Source: Acidithiobacillus sp. AMEEHan
Lineage (GTDB): Bacteria; Pseudomonadota; Gammaproteobacteria; Acidithiobacillales; Acidithiobacillaceae
DNA: 64,000 bases
Direction of reading: 5' to 3'
NCBI RefSeq assembly: GCF_030996345.1
Contig: NZ_CP118747.1
Location: 990,001-1,054,000 of the forward strand
Below the pieces are notes generated by a model that was not told where the DNA came from, searched no databases, and worked only from the letters and a program-made list of their open reading frames with translations. Position numbers and translations under genes: made by a program. Below, in pieces: positions 63,383 through 64,000 of the stretch; position 1 is the first letter of the stretch; every line of letters starts with the position of its first letter.

Positions 63383-64000
63383 GGAATCTCTGAGCTGGCG
63401 CGAAAATTGTCATGATTTTGAGCGAGCTTGTTGCGCAGGATCGATTCGGCAACAAACGTCTTCTTTTTCCCTTCAAAAGCCAAAAAAGTGCCCAGCAGCC
63501 CCTGAACCGGTCGTGTTCCCGCTATGTAGGTGGATTACATCCGTAACCAACAGGGCTCTCGCCGCACCAGGTAGAGATTCGCCAAGGCGAACAACGTGGT
63601 CAATTGCACACCGTTCTTGGCCAAGCCCCGATAGCGAGTCTTGCGGTAGCCAAACGGACAATTCAGCACCCGGATGGCGTGCTCGCCGCGATCCCGGGTG
63701 CGTGCCACACTGCGGTTGAAACGCTGTAGCGCTTGCAGCCCCGTTTTCTGGCTGGGATACCGACACCGCGCTAAGGCGTTCTGAATCCCTCGCTGTTGCA
63801 AAAGTTCATGGACCTGCGGGTAGTCGTAGCCGCGATCGGCGAGCATCGTCTTTTCGTCTCCGGTGAGCAGCTCTTCTAGTACCTGATGATCGGAAACATG
63901 GGCCGCAGTGACTTCGACGCTCCGCACCAAGCCTTGGATGTCCGTCGCGACATGGGCCTTCATGCCAAAATATCATTGGTTCCCCTTCTTGGCTTTATGC
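63383..64000 (-). mobile_element. IS5-family insertion sequence, right end and partial body
   Basis: The element starts with GGAATCTCTGAGCTGGCGCG at 63383 and runs out of the window. A related solitary end is found at 20519. About 150 bp between the end and the transposase stop are non-coding. Confidence 0.8.
63535..64000 (-). pseudogene. IS5-family transposase, C-terminal part with in-frame stop
   Basis: The frame shows LADRGYDYPQVHELL (second Asp of the DDE triad), CRYPSQKTGLQALQRFNR and RDRGEHAIRVLNCPFGYRK with the glutamate of the family's C-terminal motif. Upstream of MKAHVATD the codons read KAKKGNQ-stop-YFG, where IS5 transposases have KAKKGNQWYFGMKAH, so a TGG tryptophan codon has become TGA. 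The rest of the gene is outside the window. The remaining short frame could start at the Met after YFG, but would lack the first catalytic region. Confidence 0.8.

Overview
The window looks like an Acidithiobacillus chromosome (acidophilic, chemolithoautotrophic sulfur oxidiser). The basis is a complete atpIBEFHAGDC operon followed by glmU-glmS with a Tn7-like element just behind glmS, the arrangement known for Tn5468 of A. ferrooxidans, plus a quinol oxidase cluster joined to ctaA-ctaB-permease-regulator genes. Species is not certain. No rRNA, tRNA or CRISPR array was seen.

Region 1 (1-10900) is ordinary core genome: the end of parB, the F1Fo ATP synthase operon, then glmU and glmS, with visible terminators after atpC and glmS.

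Region 2 (10901-20471) is a Tn7-like transposition module at attTn7: four 20-bp-spaced TnsB-type end repeats, tnsA, tnsB, tnsC, tnsD and tnsE. tnsD is split by a 1304-bp ISL3-family IS with a perfect 8-bp duplication; removing the IS and one duplication copy restores an open 613-codon tnsD. The far transposon end was not found.

Region 3 (20472-45440) is an accessory island of cargo and wreckage. It holds gene scraps (leuC start, adenine methylase), a GGDEF-EAL protein with a 27-base C homopolymer in the linker to a zinc-binding CZB domain, a toxin-antitoxin pair, a MarR/CDGSH/YceI stress cluster, a broken ubiD, and a broken gene that may be TnsE-like. These are followed by a head-to-tail pair of the same ISL3 element, a truncated OLD-like ATPase, a TIR-domain gene between two integron attC-like sites, and an IS1202-like element inserted in 17-bp repeats. 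The most interesting part is a compact six-gene set at 37773-42089: a small glycine-rich protein, a PfkB-nucleoside deoxyribosyltransferase fusion, a QueC-like synthetase, a nitroreductase, a HhH-GPD/OGG-like glycosylase and a Dam-like methylase. It resembles the deazaguanine-linked ancillary genes of bacterial defence systems but has no cyclase or TGT. A 258-bp repeat occurs in inverted orientation at 21206-21463 and 42123-42380, bracketing most of this cargo.

Region 4 (45446-57424) holds two PilZ proteins around a soluble CZB chemoreceptor, then a long + strand cluster: an MBL-fold protein lacking its metal ligands, a CuA-less quinol oxidase (cyoABCD type), ctaA, ctaB, an MFS permease, a small membrane protein and an Rrf2 regulator. 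Upstream is a near-perfect sigma-54 promoter and three copies of a dyad motif placed like activator sites.

Region 5 (57480-64000) has an intact IS1634-family element, an IS3 remnant and a probable nitric-oxide/oxygen response module (GcvH-like protein, hemerythrin, thioredoxin-like protein, 2Fe-2S reductase, globin, Crp/Fnr regulator with an FNR/DNR-type box). It ends in an IS5-family element whose transposase carries an in-frame stop.
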